Below are positions 1-7,720 of a stretch of DNA of 36,584 nt, piece by piece. This stretch comes from Chloracidobacterium sp. (GTDB lineage Bacteria > Acidobacteriota > Blastocatellia > Chloracidobacteriales > Chloracidobacteriaceae): assembly GCA_025057975.1 (NCBI GenBank), contig JANWUV010000020.1, positions 240 through 36,823 of the forward strand, written 5' to 3'. Below the pieces are notes generated by a model, which was not told the DNA's origin, did no database searches, and worked only from the letters and a program-made list of their open reading frames with translations. A program made the translations under genes and the position numbers. Numbering within the stretch: position 1 is the stretch's first letter; each line of letters opens with the position of its first letter.

Positions 1-602
1 AGCAAGTCCTCCCCAAACGCCCCGCCCAACACCTCACTCACCGCCAGCACACACCCGCCCAACGCCTCCAACACCACCTCCTCCCCCTCCCGATACGTCA
101 CCTCCTGCTGATATCGCCCCGTCGCCTCCTCCGGCTCCCGGCACACCACCACACACCGCCGCCGCCAATCCACCACCACATACACCGGTACTCCGCGCCG
201 CGCATACTCCTCACGCTTCTTCCCGTAGTCGTCCCGCCAGTTCTCGCTCGCCACCTCCACCACCAACACCACCGGCACGCCCAGCCGTACCACCCCGGCT
301 TCTTCTTCCTCCTTCACCGCCGCGTCCTCCCGCCGACACACCACCAAGTCGGGAATCCGCGCCAGGTACTCGCTGATCTGCAACCCCAGCTGCGTCACCG
401 CGTACGGCAGTCGCCGCTCGCTGATCCAGCGCATCAGGCGCACGGCCAAACTCAAGACAATCCACTGGTGGCGTTTGTTCGGCTGCGGCATCTCGACGGG
501 GACACCATCCACGAGTTCATAGCGCACGCCCGGCTCGCCGTAGTCTAAGAACTCTTCAAAGGTCATCAAGCGGGGCGGCGTGGCGGTCAACGGCGTGGAC
601 AT
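1..602 (-). CDS. Uma2-family (DUF820) putative endonuclease, C-terminus cut by window edge
   Basis: About 200 residues read from ATG at 602 to the left edge with no stop, so the 3' end lies outside the window. The protein begins MSTPLTATPPRLMTFEEFLD and continues with YELVDGVPVEMP, IPDLVV, VVLVVEVASENW and GVPVYVVVDW. This order is typical of Uma2/DUF820 proteins, which have a PD-(D/E)XK nuclease fold; the Asp of IPDLVV and the Glu of VEVAS are the expected acidic residues. A GGAGG lies 10 bases before the ATG. These genes occur in many copies in Cyanobacteria, Chloroflexota and some Acidobacteriota, and their natural substrate is unknown. The second half is very rich in GTG valine codons. 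The family call is firm; the function is inferred from the fold. Confidence 0.85.
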   Translation of the reverse strand, partial: MSTPLTATPPRLMTFEEFLDYGEPGVRYELVDGVPVEMPQPNKRHQWIVLSLAVRLMRWISERRLPYAVTQLGLQISEYLARIPDLVVCRREDAAVKEEEEAGVVRLGVPVVLVVEVASENWRDDYGKKREEYARRGVPVYVVVDWRRRCVVVCREPEEATGRYQQEVTYREGEEVVLEALGGCVLAVSEVLGGAFGEDL

Positions 603-787
603 CGCGTGCGTACCTCCAAGGTCTGTCCAAGGGCTGTGTTGGGTCTGCGTCCACGGGCGGCGTCGCCCATCTGCGGGACACAACCATACCACACGAAAGT
701 TATTGCCGCGTCGCAGGCGTCGGCGACTCGCGCGCTTTCCGAGAAAATGTAGCGAGTCTGCCCGTTCGTCCTTTCTTCATCCCTCAT
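587..787 (-). CDS. Possible 66-aa ORF between the DUF4384 and Uma2 genes
   Basis: The ORF starts at ATG 787, three bases after the stop of the DUF4384 reading frame, with a GGAGG five bases upstream, and overlaps the Uma2 start by 16 bases. It contains FVWYGCVPQMGDAARGRRP, a composition that resembles translated repeat or intergenic DNA more than a folded protein. I do not recognise it. It may be non-coding, or a dispersed repeat. The interval 603-789 contains nothing else I can support. Confidence 0.2.
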   Translation of the reverse strand: MRDEERTNGQTRYIFSESARVADACDAAITFVWYGCVPQMGDAARGRRPNTALGQTLEVRTRCPRR

Positions 788-789
788 CC

Positions 790-1723
790 CTACCTCCTAC
801 ACCGCAACCACACCGGCACGACAATGACGGTATCGGCCTCAACCGCCGCCGCGTACACCGACTGTGGCAGCGGCCCGTCGCACTTCAGCCGACGTTCCGC
901 CACCGCGCCGCTCTCTAGGCTTCGCTCGACGTTCCGCCGTTGATTCCCACCCGTCGCTGCGATTTCCTCCAATGTTTCCGCTTCTCCTTCGCCGCTCTCC
1001 AATTCGTAGAGTTCGCCCGGTGACGCCTGCCGCTCCAGCGCCGCCGTCAACTCCCGATTCCCAATGACGTGATCGGCCGCCGTCTTCCATCCGTCAATCC
1101 GTCAATCCGACGCGGCGACAAAATCACCCACAGCGCCTCGCCGGCATAGTTCGGATCGGATGAGACAATCCGAAAGTACGGCCAGTCTTCCAGCCGGTCG
1201 GGAACATCCACGACTTCGCCGGGCCGCACGAAGTTGTTTACTGCTGCGCGTTCGGGAAACAGCAGTACGGGTTTGCCGAGGCTTCTGTCGCGGCGCAGTT
1301 CACGGTTGAGGATGTAGAGATACCCTTCCCGCGCCGCCTCGACCGTCAGCCGCACGATGTCGTTGGGGACGACGGGACGCGCGAAGCTTGAACGCTCCGG
1401 CACGCGCCAGTGCCAGCCGGATTGGTCGGCGTTTTGCACCTTGACGGCGTCGGCGGCGGACTCTCCGGCACGCAGCTCGCGTAATCGCCACAACGTGAGT
1501 CCGAGCAGTTGCGGCGATGCAGCTTGACCGGTTTTGACGACCTTGCCGCCCGCGCCGGACACAGCGCCGGAAGACGACTTGGCTTCACTGCCTACGGCAT
1601 CCGAAACCTTCCGCCGGTAGCGCGGACGCGGGCGGCCGTAGCACCCGGTCCGCCCGCTGCGGACGCCGCGATGCCGACTGGACGATTCCGAGCGAAGTCT
1701 TCTGACTTAAGCAACGTAGGCAT
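790..1723 (-). pseudogene. DUF4384-domain protein, broken by two frameshifts
   Basis: Three frames are needed. The first starts at ATG 1723, seven bases after a GGGGGG Shine-Dalgarno, begins MPTLLKSEDFARNRPVG and runs to a TAG near 1595. The middle frame (about 1600-1100, also opened by a GTG at 1562) carries the DUF4384 core: LGLTLWRLRELRAGE, PNDIVRLTVEAAREGYLYIL, VLLFPERAAVNNFVRPGE. The third frame (about 1090-790) carries the expected C-terminus ASPGELYELESGEGEAETLE ... PLPQSVYAAA ... VIVVPVWL. The middle-to-last switch lies exactly at an 8-bp tandem duplication, and removing one copy restores one frame. The first switch is less certain and lies in a low-complexity linker. DUF4384 is a beta-rich domain of unknown role, often in secreted or signalling proteins of Acidobacteriota. 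Restored length is about 308 residues. Confidence 0.75.
1091..1106 (+). repeat. 8-bp tandem duplication (CCGTCAAT x2) that causes the DUF4384 frameshift
   Basis: CCGTCAAT occurs twice head to tail. On the coding (minus) strand this reads ATTGACGG twice. With both copies the protein ends ...RRIDGLTDGRRRPITSLG... at a nearby TGA. With one copy it reads RRIDGWKTAADHVIGNREL and runs straight into the conserved DUF4384 C-terminus. The unit is not a multiple of three, so slippage gains or losses would switch the gene. Confidence 0.85.
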
Positions 1724-1747
1724 AACATTACCCCCCTTAAGGCCCCC

Positions 1748-2079
1748 TTAAGAAAGTACCGACGGTAAGACGCTGATGCCATGCTGCGCCTCCCAGTCTA
1801 AAATTGAAGCCTCAAGACGCTTCGCCTCTGAATTCATTCCCAGTCGCCGATAATGATACAGTCCGACGAAGACCGCCTCAATCTCTTCGCATTCTTCGTA
1901 AGCCCTGTAGACGACGCCCATAGCGCGTCAAACCCCTCGTCCGTTCCGTAACGCTCACGCCAATACTCGCGGACGGATTCCTTCTCGGCTTGCCCAATCC
2001 ATTCGTATGGAATCGCCGCCCCGGTTATAGCTTTGTACCAGCGGCGCGCAATATCTCCCTTGCTGAAAACCCCTTCCAC
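1748..2079 (-). pseudogene. Small unknown protein gene with a 1-base frameshift
   Basis: GTG at 2079 has a GGAGG eight bases upstream. The first frame reads VEGVFSKGDIARRWYKAITG and continues to YGTDEGFDALWA. At about 1919-1925 the coding sense moves to another frame, VVYRAYEECEEIEAVFVGLY, then HYRRLGMNSEAKRLEASILD, ending at TAA 1748-1750. Inserting one base after GCG-CTA-TGG-GC joins the halves into about 110 residues (FDALWA-VVYRAYEE). The gene ends 25 bases before the DUF4384 start, so the two formed an operon. I do not recognise the family; the acidic, Arg/Tyr-rich C-terminal half looks helical. A sequencing deletion would look the same. Confidence 0.55.
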
Positions 2080-2119
2080 CGCAAAACCTCCGTACGTATT
2101 TGTTCACCCTCTTCCGGCG

Positions 2120-2227
2120 TTACCCCCGCCAGACGGTACAATAACCCCGGTTTCCGTTTTTGATGACCCGGCCTTCGCTCAGGTCAAAGGGCGAAGCGGT
2201 CGCTTCTGTTTTAGGAAAGTTGGACAT
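2120..2227 (-). other. Possible 35-codon ORF in the 2080-2392 gap
   Basis: The gap 2080-2392 has no clear gene. ATG at 2227 opens MSNFPKTEATASPFDLSEGR, ending at TAA 2120-2122, with no Shine-Dalgarno. A second frame just downstream reads LLYRLAGVTPEEGEQIRTEV before running into the broken gene at 2079. Both are short but protein-like, so this may be the decayed 5' part of the same unit. The rest of the gap (2228-2392) shows nothing I can name. Confidence 0.2.
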
Positions 2228-2392
2228 GGCGCAAACGACTTGGGCGCAGGAGGCGTTTCACCGCTTGAGCGGGCGGACTCACGGCCCGCCAACGTCTTCC
2301 GGGCGTGCGCCGCCCGCCGTATGTTTCGCTTGGGGGCAAGGATACCATGCCGACCGATGGCGGCGCGGCGCTTTGTTGTCCCAGAAAGCACA

Positions 2393-2722
2393 TCATTTGT
2401 GCGTCAGTTTGAGCAGTACAATGCCGCCGACCACCAGCGCCAAACCCGCCAGCCTCCCAAGGTCGCGCGGCTCGCCGAGAAACAACAAACCCACCAACGC
2501 CGTGCCGCCGGCGCCAATCCCGACCCATACCGCATACGCCGTACCCACCGGCAACGTTCGCACAGCGACCGACAGCCCGTACATGCTGAGCGCAATGAAC
2601 AGCACCGTCACCACCGACGGCAGAAACCGCGTAAACGATTGAGTGCGCGGCATCATCACCGCGTACACCACCTCGCAAAGCCCCGCAAAGAGCAGCCACA
2701 ACCACGGATGACCTGCCTGCAT
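2393..2722 (-). CDS. SMR-family small multidrug/guanidinium exporter (SugE/Gdx-like)
   Basis: 109 residues, the normal SMR length, with four predicted membrane helices. The essential acidic residue of the family is Glu17 in LFAGLCEVVYAVM. The signature PVGTAYAVWVGIGAGGTALV (residues 59-78) and the end LLKLTH resemble the SugE/Gdx branch more than EmrE. Gdx proteins are proton-coupled guanidinium exporters acting as dual-topology dimers; the substrate here is inferred. ATG 2722 is chosen because the protein then begins directly before helix 1. The 5' leader shows no guanidine riboswitch that I can recognise but does contain a perfect palindrome (2786-2802). It is transcribed divergently from the TPR membrane protein. 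A single SMR gene suggests a homodimer. Confidence 0.85.
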   Translation of the reverse strand: MQAGHPWLWLLFAGLCEVVYAVMMPRTQSFTRFLPSVVTVLFIALSMYGLSVAVRTLPVGTAYAVWVGIGAGGTALVGLLFLGEPRDLGRLAGLALVVGGIVLLKLTHK

Positions 2723-2785
2723 ACCCCACCCCCGCCGCCGCGCCCCATACGCGCCAATGTCACACGACGCCTCGTTCAGCCGCGA

Positions 2786-2802
2786 CCGGTTTCCCAAACC
2801 GG
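2786..2802. promoter_or_regulatory. 17-bp palindrome in the SMR leader
   Basis: CCGGTTT-CCC-AAACCGG is a perfect 7-bp inverted repeat around a 3-base centre, about 64 bases before the SMR start. There is no T-run beside it, so a terminator is unlikely. An operator or a leader hairpin is possible. Confidence 0.35.
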
Positions 2803-2844
2803 CTCCAAAAATCATTGACGAAGCCAACCCCGGCAAGCTTATCT

Positions 2845-2872
2845 TGTTTCACAAGCCAGTCCTGTTTCACAA
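2845..2872. promoter_or_regulatory. Two TGTTTCACAA sites between divergent SMR and TPR genes
   Basis: TGTTTCACAA occurs at 2845-2854 and 2863-2872, starts 18 bp apart. The first copy sits in a longer perfect inverted repeat CTTGT-TTC-ACAAG; the second keeps TGT-TTC-ACA. Tandem palindromic boxes in a divergent intergenic region look like a transcription factor binding pair. No regulator gene is adjacent, so the factor is unknown. Confidence 0.4.
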
Positions 2873-2924
2873 ACGGGCGTCGCCTTTCTCCACCACGCAT
2901 CGCCTGCGGAAAACTTACGGCGTC

Positions 2925-5078
2925 ATGACCAGCAGCGTCTCCGCAACCGAGCCGATACCGAGCGTCTCGCCGGCGTCGCCGACTCGCCCGCTGCGCTGGC
3001 TTTACAACGGCCCGGTTGACCTCATCATCGGCTGCGGCCTGTGGTCGTTGCCGCTGTTGCTGACGGCGTACCTCGTTGAACCACACTTCACCGGACACTT
3101 CGCCGTCGCCTTTTACGCCGTTGCGCTTGTGTGCAACTACCCGCACTACGCGGCGACGTGGTACCGCGCCTGCGCACGGCCGGCGGATCGCATACGCTAC
3201 GGGCGCGTACTGGCTTGGTCGTCGCTGCTGACGGCGGCCGGGCTGCTGCTGGTTCACGCCCACCCACCGCTGTTGCGCTGGGCCTTCACGCTGTACGTCT
3301 TCTGGAGTCCGTGGCACTACACGGGGCAAAACTACGGACTGGCGCTGATGTTCGCCCGGCGTAACGGCGTGACGGCCCTTGACGCGGCGACGACGCGCCG
3401 GCTCTGGTGGGCGTTCGCTCTGCCCTACGCCATGCTGCTGACGGCGTTCAACAGCGGCCCGTCGGCCGACCCCCTTCTGCTGTCCGCCGGCCTGCCGCCG
3501 TTCGTCGCCAAGACGCTGATTGTCGTCTGCGGTCTCATCTTCCTCACGATAACTTTTATTATCGGACGTAAGTTGCTCCACGAATCTCCCCAGCCCGCCG
3601 TCGCGCCGACGCTGACGCTGTTGGCCACCCAGGCGCTGTGGTTCATCCCCGCCGCCGTCGTCGTCCTCAGCGGCGAAACCGTGTTCCAAGTCCGCTACAG
3701 CTCCGGCATGCTGGCCGTTCTGCACTCGGCGCAGTACCTGTGGGTGACTTCCTACTACGCACGGCGGGAAAGCGGCGCGCAGTGGCGACCCGGACGCTAC
3801 GCGCTGGTGCTGTTCGCCGTCGGCGTCGCGTTGTTCATTCCGGGGCCGTGGGCGGCAAGCCTCGCTTTCGGTATGGACTTCACCACCAGCTTTCTTGCGT
3901 TCACCGCGCTGGTCAACATCCACCACTTCATTCTGGACGGCGCGGTGTGGAAGCTCCGCGAGCCGCAGGTGGCGGCGGTGCTGGTTCAGGACGGCGCGGT
4001 GGGCGATGTGGAAACCACCGTTCCCCATCGTTCACTGTGGCGGCGGTTCGGCCTGACGGCGGCGACGACGGGGCTGGCGCTGCTGGCCGGTCTCGATCTG
4101 GCTAAGTTCGTTCTGGGTGGGCGCACAATGGACGCAACGTCCCTACAGCAAGCCCTCAAACTCAATCCCAACGACGCCCTCATCGCCGCCCGACTGGCGC
4201 GCGCGGCGCTGGCGGAAGGCGACCGCCTGCGCGCCCGCGAGGCGCTCGAACGCGCCGTCGCCATCAATCCCTACGACGCGGAAAGTCAGGCGATGCTCGG
4301 ACAAATGCTCATCGAGCAAGGCGAATACGATGCGGCCTACCGCCACTACCAACGTTTCCACGAACACCTGCCGAACAACGTCGCGGCGCTCGTCAATCTG
4401 GGAACACTGGCGGCGCAGCAGGGCGCGGAAGGCGACGCCGTGGCGGCCTGGGAACGCGCCGTCCAACTCGACCCCAACGGTCAACCCATCGCTTGGGCCA
4501 ATCTGGGCGACGCCTACATGCGCGCCGGCCGTACGAAGGAAGCCGCCGAAGCCTACGAGCAGGCGCTCCACCACGCCTCCCCCAGTGACCGCCAACGGCT
4601 CGAATGGATGCTTAAACTGGGCGACGCCTACACCGGCGCGCAAAACTTCGGGCAGGCCGAAACCAACTACGCGCGCGTGTTTGACGCGGCGCAGGCCGCC
4701 GGCGACGCGGCGCTGGCAAGTAGCGCCGCCACACGGCAGGCTGGACTGTACGCGGCGCGGCAAGACATACCACAGGCCGTAGCGCGCCACCAGACGGCTT
4801 TACAGCTCGCCGAAGCCAGTCAAGACGCCTACGCGCAAGGTGCGGCGTGGTACGAATACGCACTGCTGATGGCCAAACATGGCGCTCCGGCGGACTTCAT
4901 TTACGCGGCATGCCTCCTGGCCGAAACCTCTTTCGGCGAAACACCGCGCGGCGCAGCCGTCCGGCCGACGGTCGCCGCCCGCCGCGCTGCTGTTGAACAA
5001 AAACTCGGTCCGCGCGCGGCGGAAGTTCGCGCACGGCTGCGCACCGTCAGCGACGAAGCCCGTCGGTGGCGGCCGTAG
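2925..5078 (+). CDS. Polytopic membrane protein with conserved His motifs and C-terminal TPR repeats
   Basis: 717 residues from ATG 2925; the open frame extends upstream but that part overlaps the putative operators and has a different composition. Residues about 25-400 hold roughly ten hydrophobic segments with His-rich motifs: NYPHYAATWYR (about 71-81), SPWHYTGQNYGLALMF (128-143), LHSAQYLWVTSYYARR, and NIHHFILDGAVWKLR (331-345). From about residue 405 to the end are TPR-like repeats, for example EAESQAML-type helices and GDAYMRAGRTKEAAEAYEQA. I believe homologues exist as uncharacterised proteins in Acidobacteria, but no function is known to me. Recurring His-His and Trp-His motifs facing the bilayer could bind metal or haem; that is inference. 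It is followed, after 220 bases, by egtB on the same strand. Confidence 0.8.
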   Translation: MTSSVSATEPIPSVSPASPTRPLRWLYNGPVDLIIGCGLWSLPLLLTAYLVEPHFTGHFAVAFYAVALVCNYPHYAATWYRACARPADRIRYGRVLAWSSLLTAAGLLLVHAHPPLLRWAFTLYVFWSPWHYTGQNYGLALMFARRNGVTALDAATTRRLWWAFALPYAMLLTAFNSGPSADPLLLSAGLPPFVAKTLIVVCGLIFLTITFIIGRKLLHESPQPAVAPTLTLLATQALWFIPAAVVVLSGETVFQVRYSSGMLAVLHSAQYLWVTSYYARRESGAQWRPGRYALVLFAVGVALFIPGPWAASLAFGMDFTTSFLAFTALVNIHHFILDGAVWKLREPQVAAVLVQDGAVGDVETTVPHRSLWRRFGLTAATTGLALLAGLDLAKFVLGGRTMDATSLQQALKLNPNDALIAARLARAALAEGDRLRAREALERAVAINPYDAESQAMLGQMLIEQGEYDAAYRHYQRFHEHLPNNVAALVNLGTLAAQQGAEGDAVAAWERAVQLDPNGQPIAWANLGDAYMRAGRTKEAAEAYEQALHHASPSDRQRLEWMLKLGDAYTGAQNFGQAETNYARVFDAAQAAGDAALASSAATRQAGLYAARQDIPQAVARHQTALQLAEASQDAYAQGAAWYEYALLMAKHGAPADFIYAACLLAETSFGETPRGAAVRPTVAARRAAVEQKLGPRAAEVRARLRTVSDEARRWRP

Positions 5079-5298
5079 CGTCGGAGCGGCGTCGGACGGC
5101 GGCGCGGCTGCACAGGTGACATTGCCCATCGGCTGGCTACACGCCGTCCCGTCAGTCATGCAACGACGCTGACTGTCCCCGCCCACGACCCTGCCTGACA
5201 CCTAGCGCTTTGCAGAACGGAGATTGTGTGACAAAACTGGCGTACGCCGCCGACCTGAAACAACCCTATAAACAACGCTCCCGCAAACGACCAGCGAT

Positions 5299-6603
5299 AT
5301 GGAAGCCGCCCGTCAACCTAAGCCCGCCCAACCTGACCGCGCCGCCGACCGCGCTGCCTGGGTGGAACGATACCGCACCGTCCGTGCTGTCTCGGAAGCG
5401 ATTTGCCGTCCGCTCGAAGTTGAAGACTATGTCGTCCAACCGATGCCGGATGTCAGCCCGCCTAAGTGGCATCTCGCCCATACGAGCTGGTTTTTTGAAA
5501 CCTTTGTCCTCAAGCCCTACGCCGCCGATTACCGGCTGTTTCATCCGCGCTACGGTTACCTATTTAATTCATACTATGAAGCCGTTGGCGACCGTCACCC
5601 GCGCGCCCAGCGCGGGCTGGTGACGCGCCCCACCGTCCGCGAGGTGTACGCCTACCGCGCGCATGTGAACGCCGCCGTGGAACACTTCATCACGCACGCC
5701 GACGCCAAAACTTGGGCGACGGCCCAACCCGTTCTGGAGTTGGGGCTGCACCACGAACAGCAACACCAAGAGCTGCTCTTGACCGACATCAAAGCGATTC
5801 TTGCCGCCAGCCCACTTGACCCGGCGTATCTGCCGCCGCCGGAACGCGCGCCTACCGCACCGTCTGCGCCGCCTGTTCCGGCGGACGGCTGGTACGCCGT
5901 TGAAGGCGGCAAGTACGCCGTCGGCTGCTCCGGCGACGGGTTCGCCTTCGACAACGAAGGGCCGCGCCACGATGTCTGGCTGCGTCCCTTCCGCATCGCG
6001 GCGCGTCTGGTGACGAACGGGGACTTTCTGGCCTTTATGGCGGACGGCGGCTACCGGCGGCCGGAACTGTGGCTCTCCGACGGCTGGGCGACCGTCACCA
6101 CGCATGGCTGGCGCGCGCCGCTTTACTGGCGGCAAGCCGCAGACGGCGACTGGTGGACGCTAACCTTGTACGGCCTTCGGCCGGTTGATCCCGCTGAACC
6201 CGTTTGCCACATCAGCTTCTATGAAGCCGACGCCTACGCCCGCTGGGCTGGAAAACGCCTGCCGACCGAAGCCGAATGGGAAGTCGCCGCCCGCAGTCGG
6301 CCTGTCACTGGCAACTTCTATGAATCCGGCGCGCTGCATCCGCTTCCACAGGCGGCGGATGCACCTTTCTACGGCGATGTCTGGGTCTGGACGGCGAGTC
6401 CCTATACGGCGTATCCGGGGTTTCGTCCACTGGCCGGAGCGCTAGGCGAGTACAATGGAAAGTTCATGTGTAACCAGATGGTGTTGCGCGGCGGCTCCTG
6501 CGCCACGTCGGTGACGCATATTCGCGCAACGTACCGGAACTTTTTTCCGCCGGATGCACGGTGGCAGTTCACCGGCGTTCGGTTGGCGGAGGATTTGTCA
6601 TGA
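5299..6603 (+). CDS. egtB: EgtB, ergothioneine-type sulfoxide synthase (non-haem iron)
   Basis: 434 residues. EgtB couples N-alpha-trimethylhistidine to a cysteine thiol using O2 and Fe(II). The N-terminal DinB-like part has PPKWHLAHTSWFFE (54-67) and LELGLHHEQQHQELLLTDIK (146-165), giving His61, His152 and His156 as probable iron ligands. The C-terminal FGE/sulfatase-modifying domain has FAFDNEGPRHDVWL, RLPTEAEWE and the hallmark VLRGGSCATSVTHIRATYRN. Adjacent Tyr92-Tyr93 in FNSYYEAVGDRH match the active-site tyrosine pair I recall for the Chloracidobacterium thermophilum enzyme, which uses free cysteine rather than gamma-glutamylcysteine. No egtA or egtC is present here, which fits. A TATAAA at 5267-5272 may be its -10. 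Its stop overlaps the egtD start as ATGA. Confidence 0.93.
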   Translation: MEAARQPKPAQPDRAADRAAWVERYRTVRAVSEAICRPLEVEDYVVQPMPDVSPPKWHLAHTSWFFETFVLKPYAADYRLFHPRYGYLFNSYYEAVGDRHPRAQRGLVTRPTVREVYAYRAHVNAAVEHFITHADAKTWATAQPVLELGLHHEQQHQELLLTDIKAILAASPLDPAYLPPPERAPTAPSAPPVPADGWYAVEGGKYAVGCSGDGFAFDNEGPRHDVWLRPFRIAARLVTNGDFLAFMADGGYRRPELWLSDGWATVTTHGWRAPLYWRQAADGDWWTLTLYGLRPVDPAEPVCHISFYEADAYARWAGKRLPTEAEWEVAARSRPVTGNFYESGALHPLPQAADAPFYGDVWVWTASPYTAYPGFRPLAGALGEYNGKFMCNQMVLRGGSCATSVTHIRATYRNFFPPDARWQFTGVRLAEDLS

Positions 6604-7604
6604 GCCATCCCCAGCCAAGTCAGGCGACGCGACCCTCCTATGGCTACATCGTGTCGTTTCATGACCTGCATCCGACGCCGGCGGCCTTTCGGGAGGAGGT
6701 GCTCGCCGGTTTACGGCAGCCGTATAAGGCGATCCCGGCGAAGTTCTTCTATGACCGGCGCGGTTCGGCGCTGTTTGATGAAATCTGTCAACTGGAGGAG
6801 TACTACCTGACGCGCACTGAAATCGCCCTACTTGAACAGCATGCGGCCGAAATTGCGGCGCTGGTCGGCGATGAAGCGCTTTTGATTGAGTACGGCAGTG
6901 GCAGTGGACGCAAAATTCGCATCCTGCTTGACCACCTGCCTACGTTGGCCGCCTACGTGCCAGTGGACATCTCCAAGGAGCATCTGCTAGCGGCGGCGAC
7001 CGAGCTGGCTCAGGCCTACCCGTTCCTGCGGGTGACACCAGTCTGCGCCGACTACACGCAGGAGATGGACTTTCCCGACTTCGAGGAGTTTCCCTACCGA
7101 CGGCGGGTTGTGTTCTTCCCCGGCTCCACCATCGGCAACTTTACGCCGGCGGCGGCTGAAGCCTTTCTCCGACACGCCGCCGAAGTCGCCGGACACAACG
7201 GGGCGCTCCTCATCGGCGTGGACTTGAAAAAAGACCCGGTTGTGATTGACGCCGCCTACAACGACAGTCGCGGCGTCACTGCCGAGTTCAATCTGAACCT
7301 CCTGCGGCGCATCAACATCGAACTGAACGCTGACTTTGACTTGCGGCTGTTTCAGCACCGCGCCTTCTATGACCCAATGCACGGACGGGTCGAAATGCAT
7401 CTGGTCAGCACTCAGGCGCAAACGGTGCATATTGGGGATGAGACGTTTACCTTCGCTGAAGGTGAGACCATTCACACTGAAGATTCCTACAAGTATGACC
7501 TCGAAGCATTCCAAGCGATGGCGGCGCGCGCCGGCTGGTCGGTTGGGGCGGCATGGCAGGATGAAAGGCGCTACTTCGCAGTTTGTTTTTTTACCGTAGC
7601 GTAG
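6600..7604 (+). CDS. egtD: EgtD, L-histidine N-alpha-methyltransferase
   Basis: 334 residues from the ATG that overlaps the egtB TGA (ATGA), so the two are translationally coupled. EgtD transfers three methyl groups from SAM to the alpha-amine of histidine, giving hercynine, the substrate of EgtB. The family start motif AIPAKFFYDRRGSALFDEIC (44-63) precedes the SAM site LIEYGSGSGRKIRILL (95-110), PVDISKEHL, and FFPGSTIGNF. Near the end are DPMHGRVEMHLVS and the TEDSYKYDLEAF segment that helps hold the substrate. Length and motif order are normal for the family. No terminator is evident; about 250 bases separate it from gltB. Confidence 0.95.
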   Translation: MSHPQPSQATRPSYGYIVSFHDLHPTPAAFREEVLAGLRQPYKAIPAKFFYDRRGSALFDEICQLEEYYLTRTEIALLEQHAAEIAALVGDEALLIEYGSGSGRKIRILLDHLPTLAAYVPVDISKEHLLAAATELAQAYPFLRVTPVCADYTQEMDFPDFEEFPYRRRVVFFPGSTIGNFTPAAAEAFLRHAAEVAGHNGALLIGVDLKKDPVVIDAAYNDSRGVTAEFNLNLLRRINIELNADFDLRLFQHRAFYDPMHGRVEMHLVSTQAQTVHIGDETFTFAEGETIHTEDSYKYDLEAFQAMAARAGWSVGAAWQDERRYFAVCFFTVA

Positions 7605-7669
7605 ACGCGCGGACGCCGAGTGGCGTGTGGACTTGGCGTGGATTATCACCAAAGCCAATCGCTCGAATG

Positions 7670-7691
7670 TCGGCGTAGACTCGGCGTAGAC
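7670..7691 (+). repeat. 11-bp tandem repeat (TCGGCGTAGAC x2) upstream of gltB
   Basis: TCGGCGTAGAC occurs twice head to tail in the 7605-7854 intergenic stretch. Related CGTAGAC occurs just before it, at the end of egtD. No function can be read from it. Confidence 0.6.
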
Positions 7692-7720
7692 ACCGAGCTG
7701 ATTTCCAGCCAGCCTACCCA

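Noticed and set aside
2033-2818. A 261-aa plus-strand open frame
   Set aside because: It is antisense to the SMR gene, very rich in Arg, His and Pro, and has no family features; a typical shadow in GC-rich DNA.
2723-2924. Guanidine (ykkC) riboswitch before the SMR gene
   Set aside because: The Gdx-like product made this worth checking, but I found none of the ykkC or mini-ykkC signature segments; only a simple palindrome is present.
3556-3571. A 16-base match TTTTATTATCGGACGT also found near 32477
   Set aside because: Both copies lie inside unrelated genes. One 16-base match in a 36-kb window is not far from chance, and no flanking similarity is seen.
2760-4028. A 422-aa minus-strand open frame
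   Set aside because: It is antisense to the TPR membrane protein, and its Gln/Arg-rich composition is that of a reversed coding strand.
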